Source: Desulfobacterales bacterium
Lineage (GTDB): Bacteria; Desulfobacterota; Desulfobacteria; Desulfobacterales; Desulfobacteraceae
Assembly: GCA_022361315.1 (NCBI GenBank)
Contig: JAKSBB010000879.1
Coordinates: 1 to 16,029, forward strand
Direction of reading: 5' to 3'
DNA: 16,029 nt
Numbering within the stretch: the stretch's first letter is position 1; the number at the start of each line of letters is the position of its first letter. A program made the translations under genes and the position numbers. Below are positions 7,277 through 14,221 of this stretch, piece after piece. Under the pieces are notes generated by a model. That model searched no databases. It saw nothing but the letters and a program-made list of their open reading frames with translations, and was not told the origin of the DNA.

Positions 7277-8911
7277 TCAGGAAAGCCAGGCTTTGCTCAG
7301 GTTGATGTAACCGCTGGGATGACCTTCAAATCCCTGAACTTTTTTACTGGCGGCAACAAAATAATCGCACCAATAAGATAAGGCCACAGTCCCCCGCTCC
7401 ATCTGGATATCTTCCAGCTTACAACAAAGCTTGCGCCGCTGCTCCAGGTCAAGTGTACCGTTGGCTTTTCTCAGGATCTCGTTGAACTCTTTATCCACCC
7501 AGCGGGTTTCATTCCAGTCCACCGGCTTACCCTGATCATCCGTTGCATATGCCAGATTCAGCAGCATGGTACCCAGGGGGCGGTGGGCCCATGTGGTGAT
7601 ACCCAGCACATTGTCCTTCCATTTTTCCCAGTACTGGCTGTTGGGCATGGGCTCCAGAGTAATATTGAATCCGCCGGCCCTGGCGTCTTCCTTGATAATT
7701 TCAGCCCAACGCACCACATCCGGATATCCGTTGGGGAATGCAAGTTTACACGTAATCCCTTTTGGATGCCCAGCTTCCTTCAGGAGTTTCATGGAAGTCT
7801 GGGGGTCGTATTTGGGAACCGGCTTTTTACAATACTCCGGATGTTTGGGACTGATATGGGTATCCTGCCCCTGAAGCCCTTTGCCAAAATGCGCCAGGTG
7901 AAGTGCTTTTTCGCGATTCTGACACAACATCAATGCCTTTCGCACTTTTGGATTGTCAAAGGGTTTTATATCCGCCCGCATACGAAGGACCCGGGTATAA
8001 TTGGAGTTGGTTGCAATGATATTCACATCAGGTGCACCTTCGAGCGCTTTATAGACACTCACCTGGCTTGCGCCTGAAGTATCAAACACATCGGTACTTC
8101 CATCCCTGAGCGCTGCCGTTTGAGGTGCAATTTCGCTTCCCATGTCAATAAACTCAAGCTTGTCAACATAGGGCTCATCCTTTTTCCAATAATCTTTGCG
8201 CGCCTTTAGAATACATTCTTCACCTTCTCTATAGGATTCAATGGTGAACGGACCCGTACCATGGGGCGCTTTTAGGAAATCCCCTTTAAACGTCCTGTGG
8301 TTTAAAATAAATGCGCTGAAATGGAATAGATTTTCAGGAACCGCGATTTCCGGTTGCTTCAGGTTCAATCTCACCTGATGGGCGTTGACTTTTTCAACAC
8401 CGCCCATGTCCAGATAGCTGCCCATCAGCCCCTTAATTGCAGATCCGACCTCTTTGTCAAACCATTGTCCCATGGTAAACACCACATCGTCGGCTGTGAA
8501 TTCGTCACCGTTGTTAAAGGTGACCCCTTTACGCAGGTTTAGGGTCCAGGTTTTCAGATCGTCACTGGCCTCCCAGCTTTCCAGCAGGTAAGGATGGGTA
8601 ATATTGTCTTTGTCCGTATAAGTCAGATACTCCGCCACATGGCGCAGTTGATTTGTTGCCTGGATCCAGGAGAGTTGGGCCGGATGAGTCAATTTCTGGA
8701 CCTGTGTTGATATCCGGATGGTTCCCCCTCTTTTAACGGGAGAAGCCATAGCCTTGCTGACAAATGGCAACCCTGCCAACTGGCTGGCTGCCACCGCGGA
8801 CATACCCAGTAAAGTTGCATTTCTTAAGAATTCCCTCCGGCTGATTTTACCCTCTTTGAACTGCTTGTTCATTTTCCGGATACCGGGATGTACTTCTTTT
8901 GAACTCCGCAT
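7277..8911 (-). CDS. Tat-exported peptide/nickel/opine-family ABC solute-binding protein
   Basis: This 544-residue protein belongs to the SBP_bac_5 (DppA/OppA/NikA) family and would capture the substrate in the periplasm for the permeases encoded after it. The N-terminus carries a twin-arginine signal: SRREFLR at 24-30, a hydrophobic stretch (LLGMSAVAASQLAGLPF) and a probable cleavage after AMA (54-56). Tat export implies folding in the cytoplasm before transport. The mature protein begins RGGTIRIS, followed by family-typical parts such as PYLLESWEASDDLKTWTLNLRK, then GVTFNNGDEFTADDVVFTM, and GTGPF near the middle. The start at 8911 has a strong AGGAGG six bases upstream. A second in-frame Met (residue 14) lies closer to the Arg pair but has no better signal. 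The gene follows the UroD-like methyltransferase by 78 bases, which suggests a methylated compound as ligand rather than a general peptide; this is inference. Confidence 0.93.
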   Translation of the reverse strand: MRSSKEVHPGIRKMNKQFKEGKISRREFLRNATLLGMSAVAASQLAGLPFVSKAMASPVKRGGTIRISTQVQKLTHPAQLSWIQATNQLRHVAEYLTYTDKDNITHPYLLESWEASDDLKTWTLNLRKGVTFNNGDEFTADDVVFTMGQWFDKEVGSAIKGLMGSYLDMGGVEKVNAHQVRLNLKQPEIAVPENLFHFSAFILNHRTFKGDFLKAPHGTGPFTIESYREGEECILKARKDYWKKDEPYVDKLEFIDMGSEIAPQTAALRDGSTDVFDTSGASQVSVYKALEGAPDVNIIATNSNYTRVLRMRADIKPFDNPKVRKALMLCQNREKALHLAHFGKGLQGQDTHISPKHPEYCKKPVPKYDPQTSMKLLKEAGHPKGITCKLAFPNGYPDVVRWAEIIKEDARAGGFNITLEPMPNSQYWEKWKDNVLGITTWAHRPLGTMLLNLAYATDDQGKPVDWNETRWVDKEFNEILRKANGTLDLEQRRKLCCKLEDIQMERGTVALSYWCDYFVAASKKVQGFEGHPSGYINLSKAWLS

Positions 8912-8923
8912 AACTACCCTCCT

Positions 8924-8941
8924 TTGGTTTTGACGCCGTTT
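8924..8941 (-). repeat. Leader repeat, copy before the binding-protein gene
   Basis: The plus-strand sequence TTGGTTTTGACGCCGTTT lies upstream of the binding-protein start. The same elements, TTGGTTTT and GCCGTTT, with two bases fewer between them, occur at 10185-10200 upstream of the UroD-like gene. In this copy GCCGTTT continues into AAAACGGC, making a small inverted repeat at 8935-8949. Confidence 0.45.
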
Positions 8942-8989
8942 AAAACGGCTATTTATCGTTCCGCAATTATATTTTTGATAAACGCACCA

Positions 8990-10159
8990 TTAATAAGCGC
9001 AATTATCCTGAAACGCCTCCCACATTTTTACGATGTTTTCAGGCGGGGTTTTAGGCTGGATATTGTGCGTCGCAGCAAAGACAAAACCGCCGCCCGGAGC
9101 CAGGTCGTCCATCCTTTTTTTAACCTCGTCCCCGACCTGCGCCGGACTGCCGAACGGCAATACATTTTGTATATCAACACCGCCGCCCCAAAATACGAGA
9201 TCAGCCCCGAACTCTTTTTTTAGGGTTGCTGTATTCATATGGGCTGCAGTCGTCTGTACGGGATTTAAAATATCAATTCCAACCTCAATCAAATCGGGAA
9301 TGAAATGATAAACAGATCCGCAACTGTGCAGCATGATCTTTATATTATCGGGCGAGATCTTTTTAAGGCGGGATATGAGTCGTTGGTGATGGGGCTTTAT
9401 AAGGGTCCTATACATATCGGGGGAAATCATTGTTGTATTCTGATGGCCCAGATCATCTTCCAGGACCAAAATATCGATAAGATCTCCCGCCCTTTCCAAA
9501 ACACTTTCCCAATATTTGATTTTTATTTGGGTTATTTTCTCCATCAAACAACCGGCAAGGCCCGGGTTGATTGCCAGATCAAGAAAAAATGTATTGTAAC
9601 CCCGAAGCTTAAAACAGGTATTAAAAATGCCGCCGATCGGCTCCCCGAGTAAGAGCGCATAATGGGGATCCAAGCTTCGCAGCACGCCGGGCAAATCGTC
9701 CAGTTCTTTTTGACTGATCAATTCCGGCCATTCAAAATTTTCCACATCGGAAACCGAAGTAAACTCGGCCATGGGGAAACTTCCCGGCCGCTGATCAAAA
9801 TAAAAGCCTGACTTCGGACAGGACCAGGTGCCACCAAAACTGTCTTTGATGATCCATTCGTCTTTCTTGCCGCTAACCCTGTCATCCCATTTTGCGTCAT
9901 AGCTTCCGGGAACAAATCCTTTTGCATCAACCGAGAACTTCCGGGCAAAGGCTTCATCCACCTGCACCACACCTTGAACCAGGTCCATGAATTTTACCCG
10001 GTTTCTCCCGCGCACCAAATCATTGAGCCCCAAATGAGACACCAGATCATTATACGCCATATAATGAATGGAGGTGACGGCACTTGCACCGACATCCAGA
10101 GGAACCCGGTCCGGTTCCTCGTGATTAACTGCTGCCATCACTCTTTGCTTGGGTGTCAT
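8990..10159 (-). CDS. Uroporphyrinogen decarboxylase-superfamily protein, MtaA/MtbA-like corrinoid methyltransferase candidate
   Basis: This 389-residue cytoplasmic protein has the UroD/MtaA/CmuA fold pattern: an opening MTPKQRVMAAVNHEEPDRVP, a central LVLEDDLGHQNTTMISPDMYRTLIKP region (231-256), and IMLHSCGSVYHFIPDLIEVGIDILNP (275-300). His278 and Cys280 correspond to the first two zinc ligands of MtaA/MtbA-type methyltransferases. Where those enzymes have a third ligand cysteine near the C-terminus, this protein has APGGGFVFAATHN (354-366), with Gly instead and a His at 365. Relatives of this kind move methyl groups between methyl-corrinoid proteins and an acceptor thiol or folate, but many members of this subgroup have no assigned reaction. 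True heme-pathway HemE is unlikely because of this motif set and the gene context. The start has AGGAG six bases upstream. It heads the leftward operon with the ABC importer and is divergent from the mttB-like gene. Confidence 0.85.
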   Translation of the reverse strand: MTPKQRVMAAVNHEEPDRVPLDVGASAVTSIHYMAYNDLVSHLGLNDLVRGRNRVKFMDLVQGVVQVDEAFARKFSVDAKGFVPGSYDAKWDDRVSGKKDEWIIKDSFGGTWSCPKSGFYFDQRPGSFPMAEFTSVSDVENFEWPELISQKELDDLPGVLRSLDPHYALLLGEPIGGIFNTCFKLRGYNTFFLDLAINPGLAGCLMEKITQIKIKYWESVLERAGDLIDILVLEDDLGHQNTTMISPDMYRTLIKPHHQRLISRLKKISPDNIKIMLHSCGSVYHFIPDLIEVGIDILNPVQTTAAHMNTATLKKEFGADLVFWGGGVDIQNVLPFGSPAQVGDEVKKRMDDLAPGGGFVFAATHNIQPKTPPENIVKMWEAFQDNCAY

Positions 10160-10162
10160 CTT

Positions 10163-10176
10163 AGTCTCCTTAGACT
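10163..10176 (-). promoter_or_regulatory. Small hairpin holding the Shine-Dalgarno of the UroD-like gene
   Basis: On the minus strand AGTCT-AAGG-AGACT forms a 5-bp stem with the AAGG of the Shine-Dalgarno (AAGGAG) in its loop, four bases before the start codon region. The stem is weak, so it may tune translation only slightly or be chance. Confidence 0.35.
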
Positions 10177-10184
10177 TGGTGCCG

Positions 10185-10200
10185 TTGGTTTTAGCCGTTT
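10185..10200 (-). repeat. Leader repeat, copy before the UroD-like gene
   Basis: The plus-strand sequence TTGGTTTTAGCCGTTT matches the element at 8924-8941 apart from two bases missing between its two halves. Both copies lie 10-40 bases upstream of a start codon on the minus strand in the same operon. Confidence 0.4.
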
Positions 10201-10385
10201 ATTATCAAGCATGGCTCTTTGCGCTCCACCGGAAGAACTCCTGTTACATATTTATTGCCTGTTTATGGCGTTTTCAGACCCCTTTCTAATATATCTTCAT
10301 AGATCGAACTGCTGTTTTTCTAACCATATAAGACTGCCACCCACTCAAAATGCCGGTAATATAGTCAAATAATTCAGATTGAAAT

Positions 10386-10415
10386 TTAATATATTAAAGA
10401 CAATATTTATGTCAA
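10386..10415 (-). promoter_or_regulatory. Sigma70-like promoter of the UroD-like/ABC operon with palindromic -10 region
   Basis: On the minus strand a perfect TTGACA (10410-10415) is followed after 18 bases by TATTAA (10386-10391); shifting by one base gives ATATTA with a 17-base spacer. The -10 region lies in the perfect 14-base palindrome TTTAATATATTAAA (10385-10398). Transcription would start near 10379, leaving a leader of about 220 bases. Confidence 0.6.
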
Positions 10416-10593
10416 TATTTATTTTCAAACAAAAAAACAATGGAGCCGTTCCAATGAATCGCACCCACATCAATTCGACACAAAAACACCTCAACGCACT
10501 GTAAAATCTACACAAATAACGCAGAGCCCTTAACCGAAAACAAGTCTTACCATATTCCGAGAGAAGATCCAAAAACAGCAAATCATAATTCTA

Positions 10594-10622
10594 TTGACAT
10601 CCAGACCTTCGTAATATATTAC
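10594..10622 (+). promoter_or_regulatory. Sigma70-like promoter of the mttB-etfBA operon with palindromic -10 region
   Basis: A perfect TTGACA (10594-10599), a 17-base spacer and TATTAC (10617-10622) make a good sigma70 match. The perfect palindrome CGTAATATATTACG (10610-10623) covers the -10 box and is a candidate operator. The start site would be near 10629. Confidence 0.65.
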
Positions 10623-10696
10623 GTAAAACTCAACCAATTGAGCGTAAAAAACATGCTATTTTAAGGACCGTGAGAGAACAATAAAACGGTAATGAA

Positions 10697-10719
10697 TGAG
10701 CCTGAATCAAACAGGTTCA
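10697..10719 (+). other. Leader hairpin just upstream of the mttB-like ribosome-binding site
   Basis: TGAGCCTG and CAGGTTCA pair over 8 bp with one G-U wobble around a 7-base loop. The hairpin ends 10 bases before the AAGGAGG that serves the mttB-like gene, so it could affect translation. It overlaps a possible 12-codon reading frame (10692-10730). Confidence 0.35.
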
Positions 10720-10741
10720 CAACATTTTAAGGAGGTTCAAA

Positions 10742-12220
10742 ATGCTGCAACCTGTTAATAATAAATCCCTACATGAGTTTGCCTGGTCCATTAACGGCCT
10801 GTCGAAAAAATCAATTGAAAAAATACATGAATCCGCACTGGATCTGCTGCAAAACACCGGAATAAAAGTTGAGGACAATCCCCGCGCACTGGAAATTTTC
10901 AACAGCGGCGGATGTCAGGTGGAAGAACATAAAGAATACGGTATTGTTAAAATCCCCTCTGCAGTGGTTGAAAAATGCCTGGACGACACCCCCAGAAACG
11001 TAACGGTATATGGCCGTGGCGATGACTCGGGTTATACCTTTAAAGACAACCATATCACCTTTACGCCTTTTGGAGAGCAGATCCAGATTATCGATCCTGA
11101 AACCAGGGAGATCAGAAAGACCACCCAGCAGGATGTCGCAGACATTACACGGCTCTGTGATCATTTTGACCAGGTTGCCGTGGTGCAGCGTATGGCGGCG
11201 GCACTGGAAAAACCGTTGGGCACGCATCCGGTGTTCAATGCCCAGGCCATGTTTGAAAACACGGGAAAACATATTCTTATCGGTCCTGTGGATGCGGAAA
11301 AATTCCAGGTACTTGCCGACATTGCAGCAGCCCATGCCGGCAGCAGGGAAAATCTGGAGAAACGCCCCCTTTTCACTACCCTTACCTGTCCTACCGATCC
11401 CTTCAGACTTGAAAAGAACTGTGCGGATCTCATCATTGAGTCCGCACTCCTTGAAGGCGGCGGGTTTGTATCTTCCCCGGTCCCCCTCCTTGCCATGTCA
11501 ACGCCGGCCTCTTTGTCAGGCACCCTGGTGATCGTATGGACAGATATACTTGCCGGTCTGATTTTAGGCCAGTTGACCCGGCCGGGGACGCGAACCTTTG
11601 TCTCCAACAGCGGCACAATGATGGACCTGCGCTTCATGGGCAGTGACTACGGTGCCCCCGAAATGGCAATGATATCGGCCGGTATCACACAGATATCCAG
11701 GTATTTTAATCTTCCCAGCCACGGATCCGGATTTCATTCGGATTGTAAAACCATTGATGCCCAATGCGGTTACGAATCCGCCATGAACGGCGTGATTACA
11801 GCCATGTCCGGACTGAACATCATTAATGGGCTCGGTGCCATTGAACTGGGGTTCACCTTTGATTACGCCAAATTCATGATGGACATCGATATGGTCAACA
11901 ATATCAAGGTGCTGTTGAACGGTGTTGACATGAGCGAGGATGAAATTGCGCTGGACATGATCAAAGCCCAGGGCCCCGGCGGTGAATTTTTAAGCAGCCC
12001 CCATACCCTCCAGCGCCTGAGACAGCTGTCAAACCCCTCACTGTTTGACCGCCGCAACCGTAAAGGCTGGGTTAAACTGGAACAGCAGGACATCGTTGAC
12101 AGAGCCTATGCAGAGGCCGGGAAAATAATTTCATCCCATGAACCCCCGGAAGTCTCAGCAGATGTTAAAGGCCAGGTAAACGAAATTATAGAAAAATACT
12201 TACAGGAAAGATCGGAATAA
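10742..12220 (+). CDS. Non-pyrrolysine MttB-family (trimethylamine/betaine-type) corrinoid methyltransferase
   Basis: This 492-residue cytoplasmic protein belongs to the MttB superfamily. Members take a methyl group from a quaternary or tertiary amine, such as trimethylamine, glycine betaine, proline betaine or carnitine, and pass it to a cobalt corrinoid protein. Family features include the N-terminal LSKKSIEKIHESALDLLQNTGI (20-41), the VKIPSAVVEKCLDDTP segment, the central TPASLSGTLV, and SDCKTIDAQCGYES (333-346). In pyrrolysine-containing MttB the amber-encoded residue lies just before this last motif. Here the equivalent places are Phe331-His332 and there is no in-frame TAG, so it belongs to the MtgB-like non-pyrrolysine branch. 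The start has AAGGAGG six bases upstream. It is followed 27 bases later by etfB. No corrinoid protein gene is present in the window, so its partner must lie elsewhere. The substrate is inferred to be a quaternary amine because of the nearby BCCT carrier. Confidence 0.9.
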   Translation: MLQPVNNKSLHEFAWSINGLSKKSIEKIHESALDLLQNTGIKVEDNPRALEIFNSGGCQVEEHKEYGIVKIPSAVVEKCLDDTPRNVTVYGRGDDSGYTFKDNHITFTPFGEQIQIIDPETREIRKTTQQDVADITRLCDHFDQVAVVQRMAAALEKPLGTHPVFNAQAMFENTGKHILIGPVDAEKFQVLADIAAAHAGSRENLEKRPLFTTLTCPTDPFRLEKNCADLIIESALLEGGGFVSSPVPLLAMSTPASLSGTLVIVWTDILAGLILGQLTRPGTRTFVSNSGTMMDLRFMGSDYGAPEMAMISAGITQISRYFNLPSHGSGFHSDCKTIDAQCGYESAMNGVITAMSGLNIINGLGAIELGFTFDYAKFMMDIDMVNNIKVLLNGVDMSEDEIALDMIKAQGPGGEFLSSPHTLQRLRQLSNPSLFDRRNRKGWVKLEQQDIVDRAYAEAGKIISSHEPPEVSADVKGQVNEIIEKYLQERSE

Positions 12221-12247
12221 AAAACAAAGGAGTTGAGGAAGGTATAA

Positions 12248-13051
12248 ATGGATATTATCGTTTTAATGAAACAGGTGCCCGATACGGAGTCCGAGGTTGA
12301 AATCGCGGAAGACGGGGTAAGTCTGGATACCGAAGATATCAAGTGGGTCATCAACCCCTACGATGAATATGCACTGGAAGAGGCCCTGCTGATCAAGGAG
12401 AGCCGTGATGATGTCACTGTAACCGCTATTTCCGTGGGACCGGACCGTGTATCGGAATCCATCCGGGTGGCCTACGCCATGGGCATAGATAACGCCATCC
12501 ACATCAACGACGAATATGATGATGAGGTCTATGGTGCGGCGGACGCATTTACCACATCCAAGATCATTGCCAAGGCCCTCGACGATACGCCCTATGACCT
12601 AATTCTTGCCGGCGTGCGGGCGGTGGACAATGACAACTATCAGGTACCGGCCCATATCTCCAAAATGCTCAAGATCCCCATGATCAGCCTTGTCACCAAG
12701 CAGGAGATCCAGGGAGAGGACATTATCTGCGAACAGAGCATTGACGGCGGCACCGCCGTGGTTAAAGCAGCACTTCCGGCCATTATAACCGCCCAGAAGG
12801 GAATGAACGAACCCCGGTATCCGGCATTCCGTGCCATCATGAAAGCCAAAAAGAAAAAGGCTGACGAACGGGAACTGGAAGAACTTGACCTGAACATTGA
12901 CGAACTCGGCGCCCAGGGTGCGAAAACCAAGGTCCGTGCCATGGCACATCCGCCCAAACGCAATGAAGGCAAAGTCATCAAGGGGAGCACTGCGGCAGAT
13001 AAAGCTGACGAGCTGGTTAGGCTTCTTAAAGAAGAGGCCCGCGTAATTTAA
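12248..13051 (+). CDS. etfB: Electron transfer flavoprotein beta subunit
   Basis: This 267-residue protein is the small subunit of the ETF heterodimer, which accepts electrons from flavin dehydrogenases. It opens with IIVLMKQVPDTE and has the NPYDEYALEEAL segment (36-47). The AMP-site region AVDNDNYQVPAHIS (125-138) follows, and near the C-terminus is the strongly conserved LPAIITAQKGMNEPRYP with AIMKAKKKK (176-204). Length is normal for EtfB. The start follows AGGAAGG by five bases, and an AAAGGAG lies slightly further up. It is in one operon with the mttB-like gene upstream and etfA 19 bases downstream. The QVPAHIS form at the nucleotide site differs from the DGDTAQVGP pattern I associate with electron-bifurcating EtfB, so conventional electron transfer is more likely, though not certain. 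The electron donor dehydrogenase is not in the window. Confidence 0.95.
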   Translation: MDIIVLMKQVPDTESEVEIAEDGVSLDTEDIKWVINPYDEYALEEALLIKESRDDVTVTAISVGPDRVSESIRVAYAMGIDNAIHINDEYDDEVYGAADAFTTSKIIAKALDDTPYDLILAGVRAVDNDNYQVPAHISKMLKIPMISLVTKQEIQGEDIICEQSIDGGTAVVKAALPAIITAQKGMNEPRYPAFRAIMKAKKKKADERELEELDLNIDELGAQGAKTKVRAMAHPPKRNEGKVIKGSTAADKADELVRLLKEEARVI

Positions 13052-13070
13052 GCAAAGGAGATTTCAAGCA

Positions 13071-14033
13071 ATGGCGCAAGGAGTACTGGTCATTACAGAA
13101 ATATGGAACGGAGAATTCCGTAAAATTTCTCTTGAAGCCTTAAGTGAAGGAAAACGGTTGGCCGACGAGTTGGATCAACCGCTGACGGCGGTAGTGCTCG
13201 GGTCAGGTGTCGCAGATAAAGCCCCGGAACTAAAGACCTATGGCGCGGATGTGATCCTGGTTGCAGACGATCCGGCCATCGGGACATTCAGACCCTGTGA
13301 ATATGAGAACATCATCGGTGATATTATCAAAGACCGGGAGCCAAAGGTTGTTCTTTTCGGGGCCACCCGGCAGGGCAAGGAACTTTCCGCCTGCATCGCT
13401 GCCCGGTTTGAAACCGGCCTGGCCGTTGAGTGCGCCGCCTTCAAACTGGAGGAGGGCAACCTGATCGGCATCCGTAATCTCTACGGCGGAAAGGTCGTCG
13501 CAGAGGTGGAAATGCAAGGGGATATGCAGCTGGCATCCATCAGGCCCAACGTATTTGAATTAGAGGAAAATCAGGGCGAAGGCAAAGTGGAAATGCTGGC
13601 GGTTGATCCGGGGGAAGTCCATGTGACCCTCATCGAAGAAAAAATCGAAGTATCAACCAAAGCCGAACTCACCGAAGCAGATTATATTGTTGCCGGGGGA
13701 CGCGGATTGGGAAGCGAGGATTTTTCTGTATTGGAAGAACTGGCAACGGCGCTGAACGGTACCATCGGCGCATCCCGGAACGCAGTCGATCTTGGATGGC
13801 GCCCCCAGTCCGAACAGGTGGGGCAAACCGGAAAGGTCGTGTCTCCGAAACTTTACATCGCCTGCGGTATTTCCGGGGCGATGCAGCACATTGCCGGTAT
13901 GTCCACTTCCGATGTGATTGTGGGCATCAACAATGACCCGGACGCCCTTATTTTCCGGTCAGCGGATTACTGCATCGTAGACGATCTTTTTGACGTTGTG
14001 CCCGCCCTCACCGCAGCGCTGAAAGCAAGCTAA
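13071..14033 (+). CDS. etfA: Electron transfer flavoprotein alpha subunit
   Basis: This 320-residue protein is the large, FAD-binding ETF subunit that pairs with the product of the preceding gene. The N-terminal domain (VLVITEIWNGEFRKISLEAL, then LFGATRQGKELSACIAAR at 95-112) is typical. The C-terminal FAD domain is complete: VAGGRGLGS (207-215), GASRNAVDLGW (233-243), QVGQTGKVVSP (249-259), ACGISGAMQHIAGM (264-277) and the final ADYCIVDDL (298-306), where a Gly often stands in place of the Cys. There is no N-terminal ferredoxin-like extension of the type seen in some clostridial EtfA proteins. An AAAGGAG lies ten bases upstream of the ATG. It is the last gene of the operon; a hairpin follows at 14060-14089. 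Reduced ETF would pass electrons to a membrane ETF:quinone oxidoreductase or similar enzyme not encoded here. Confidence 0.95.
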   Translation: MAQGVLVITEIWNGEFRKISLEALSEGKRLADELDQPLTAVVLGSGVADKAPELKTYGADVILVADDPAIGTFRPCEYENIIGDIIKDREPKVVLFGATRQGKELSACIAARFETGLAVECAAFKLEEGNLIGIRNLYGGKVVAEVEMQGDMQLASIRPNVFELEENQGEGKVEMLAVDPGEVHVTLIEEKIEVSTKAELTEADYIVAGGRGLGSEDFSVLEELATALNGTIGASRNAVDLGWRPQSEQVGQTGKVVSPKLYIACGISGAMQHIAGMSTSDVIVGINNDPDALIFRSADYCIVDDLFDVVPALTAALKAS

Positions 14034-14059
14034 GCAAAATCTGCCAATTGTACATTTAA

Positions 14060-14089
14060 AGACGGACAGATCCCCGGATCTGTCCGTCT
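14060..14089 (+). terminator. Hairpin after the mttB-etfBA operon
   Basis: AGACGGACAGATCC and GGATCTGTCCGTCT are exact inverted repeats of 14 bases separated by two C residues; at least 12 pairs can form. It begins 27 bases after the etfA stop. The following sequence (AAGCTTTCC) has only a short T run, so termination may be partial or depend on other factors. Confidence 0.6.
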
Positions 14090-14221
14090 AAGCTTTCCGG
14101 ATATTGTTCTAGGCCATGGTGTTCGATATCCCGACTCATAATTCAAGCCAAAGATTTCAACACCTGTACATTAATACGATCTGCACGCCGCAGCAATGCG
14201 ACGGCGAACTAGGAGACCCAA

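Larger units (their letters stand above)
10160..10741. other. Divergent intergenic control region between the UroD-like and mttB-like operons
   Basis: These 582 bases are AT-rich. I see no convincing gene; the short frames here lack good ribosome-binding sites and family features. From left to right it contains the UroD-like gene's Shine-Dalgarno inside a small hairpin (10163-10176), a leader repeat (10185-10200), and a leader of about 220 bases for the leftward transcript including a TAATATAT element (10287-10296). The leftward promoter (10386-10415), about 180 bases without recognised signals, and the rightward promoter (10594-10622) with its own leader of about 110 bases follow. I looked for cobalamin-riboswitch consensus elements in both leaders and did not find them. 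Confidence 0.65.

Noticed and set aside
8935..8949. Terminator between the UroD-like and binding-protein genes
   Set aside because: GCCGTTTAAAACGGC is a perfect inverted repeat around one base but has a tiny loop and no T tract on the minus strand, so read-through is expected.
10160..10741. Cobalamin riboswitch expected for corrinoid-linked methyltransferase genes
   Set aside because: The leaders on both strands lack the conserved cobalamin-box sequence and the multi-stem layout. A GTGGGTGGCAG stretch near 10330-10345 on the minus strand has no matching partners.
10742..12220. In-frame amber codon for pyrrolysine, as in methanogen MttB
   Set aside because: The frame runs 492 codons without an internal TAG and ends at TAA; the expected position is occupied by Phe-His.
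14101..14180. Promoter for the glutamate dehydrogenase gene
   Set aside because: Candidate -35 and -10 pairs (for example TTGTTC with TATCCC at 17 bases) match too poorly to call.
14186..14206. Small hairpin CGCCG...CGGCG just before the glutamate dehydrogenase ribosome-binding site
   Set aside because: The stem is only five pairs with an internal loop; it is mentioned under the gene but not strong enough for a separate regulatory call.
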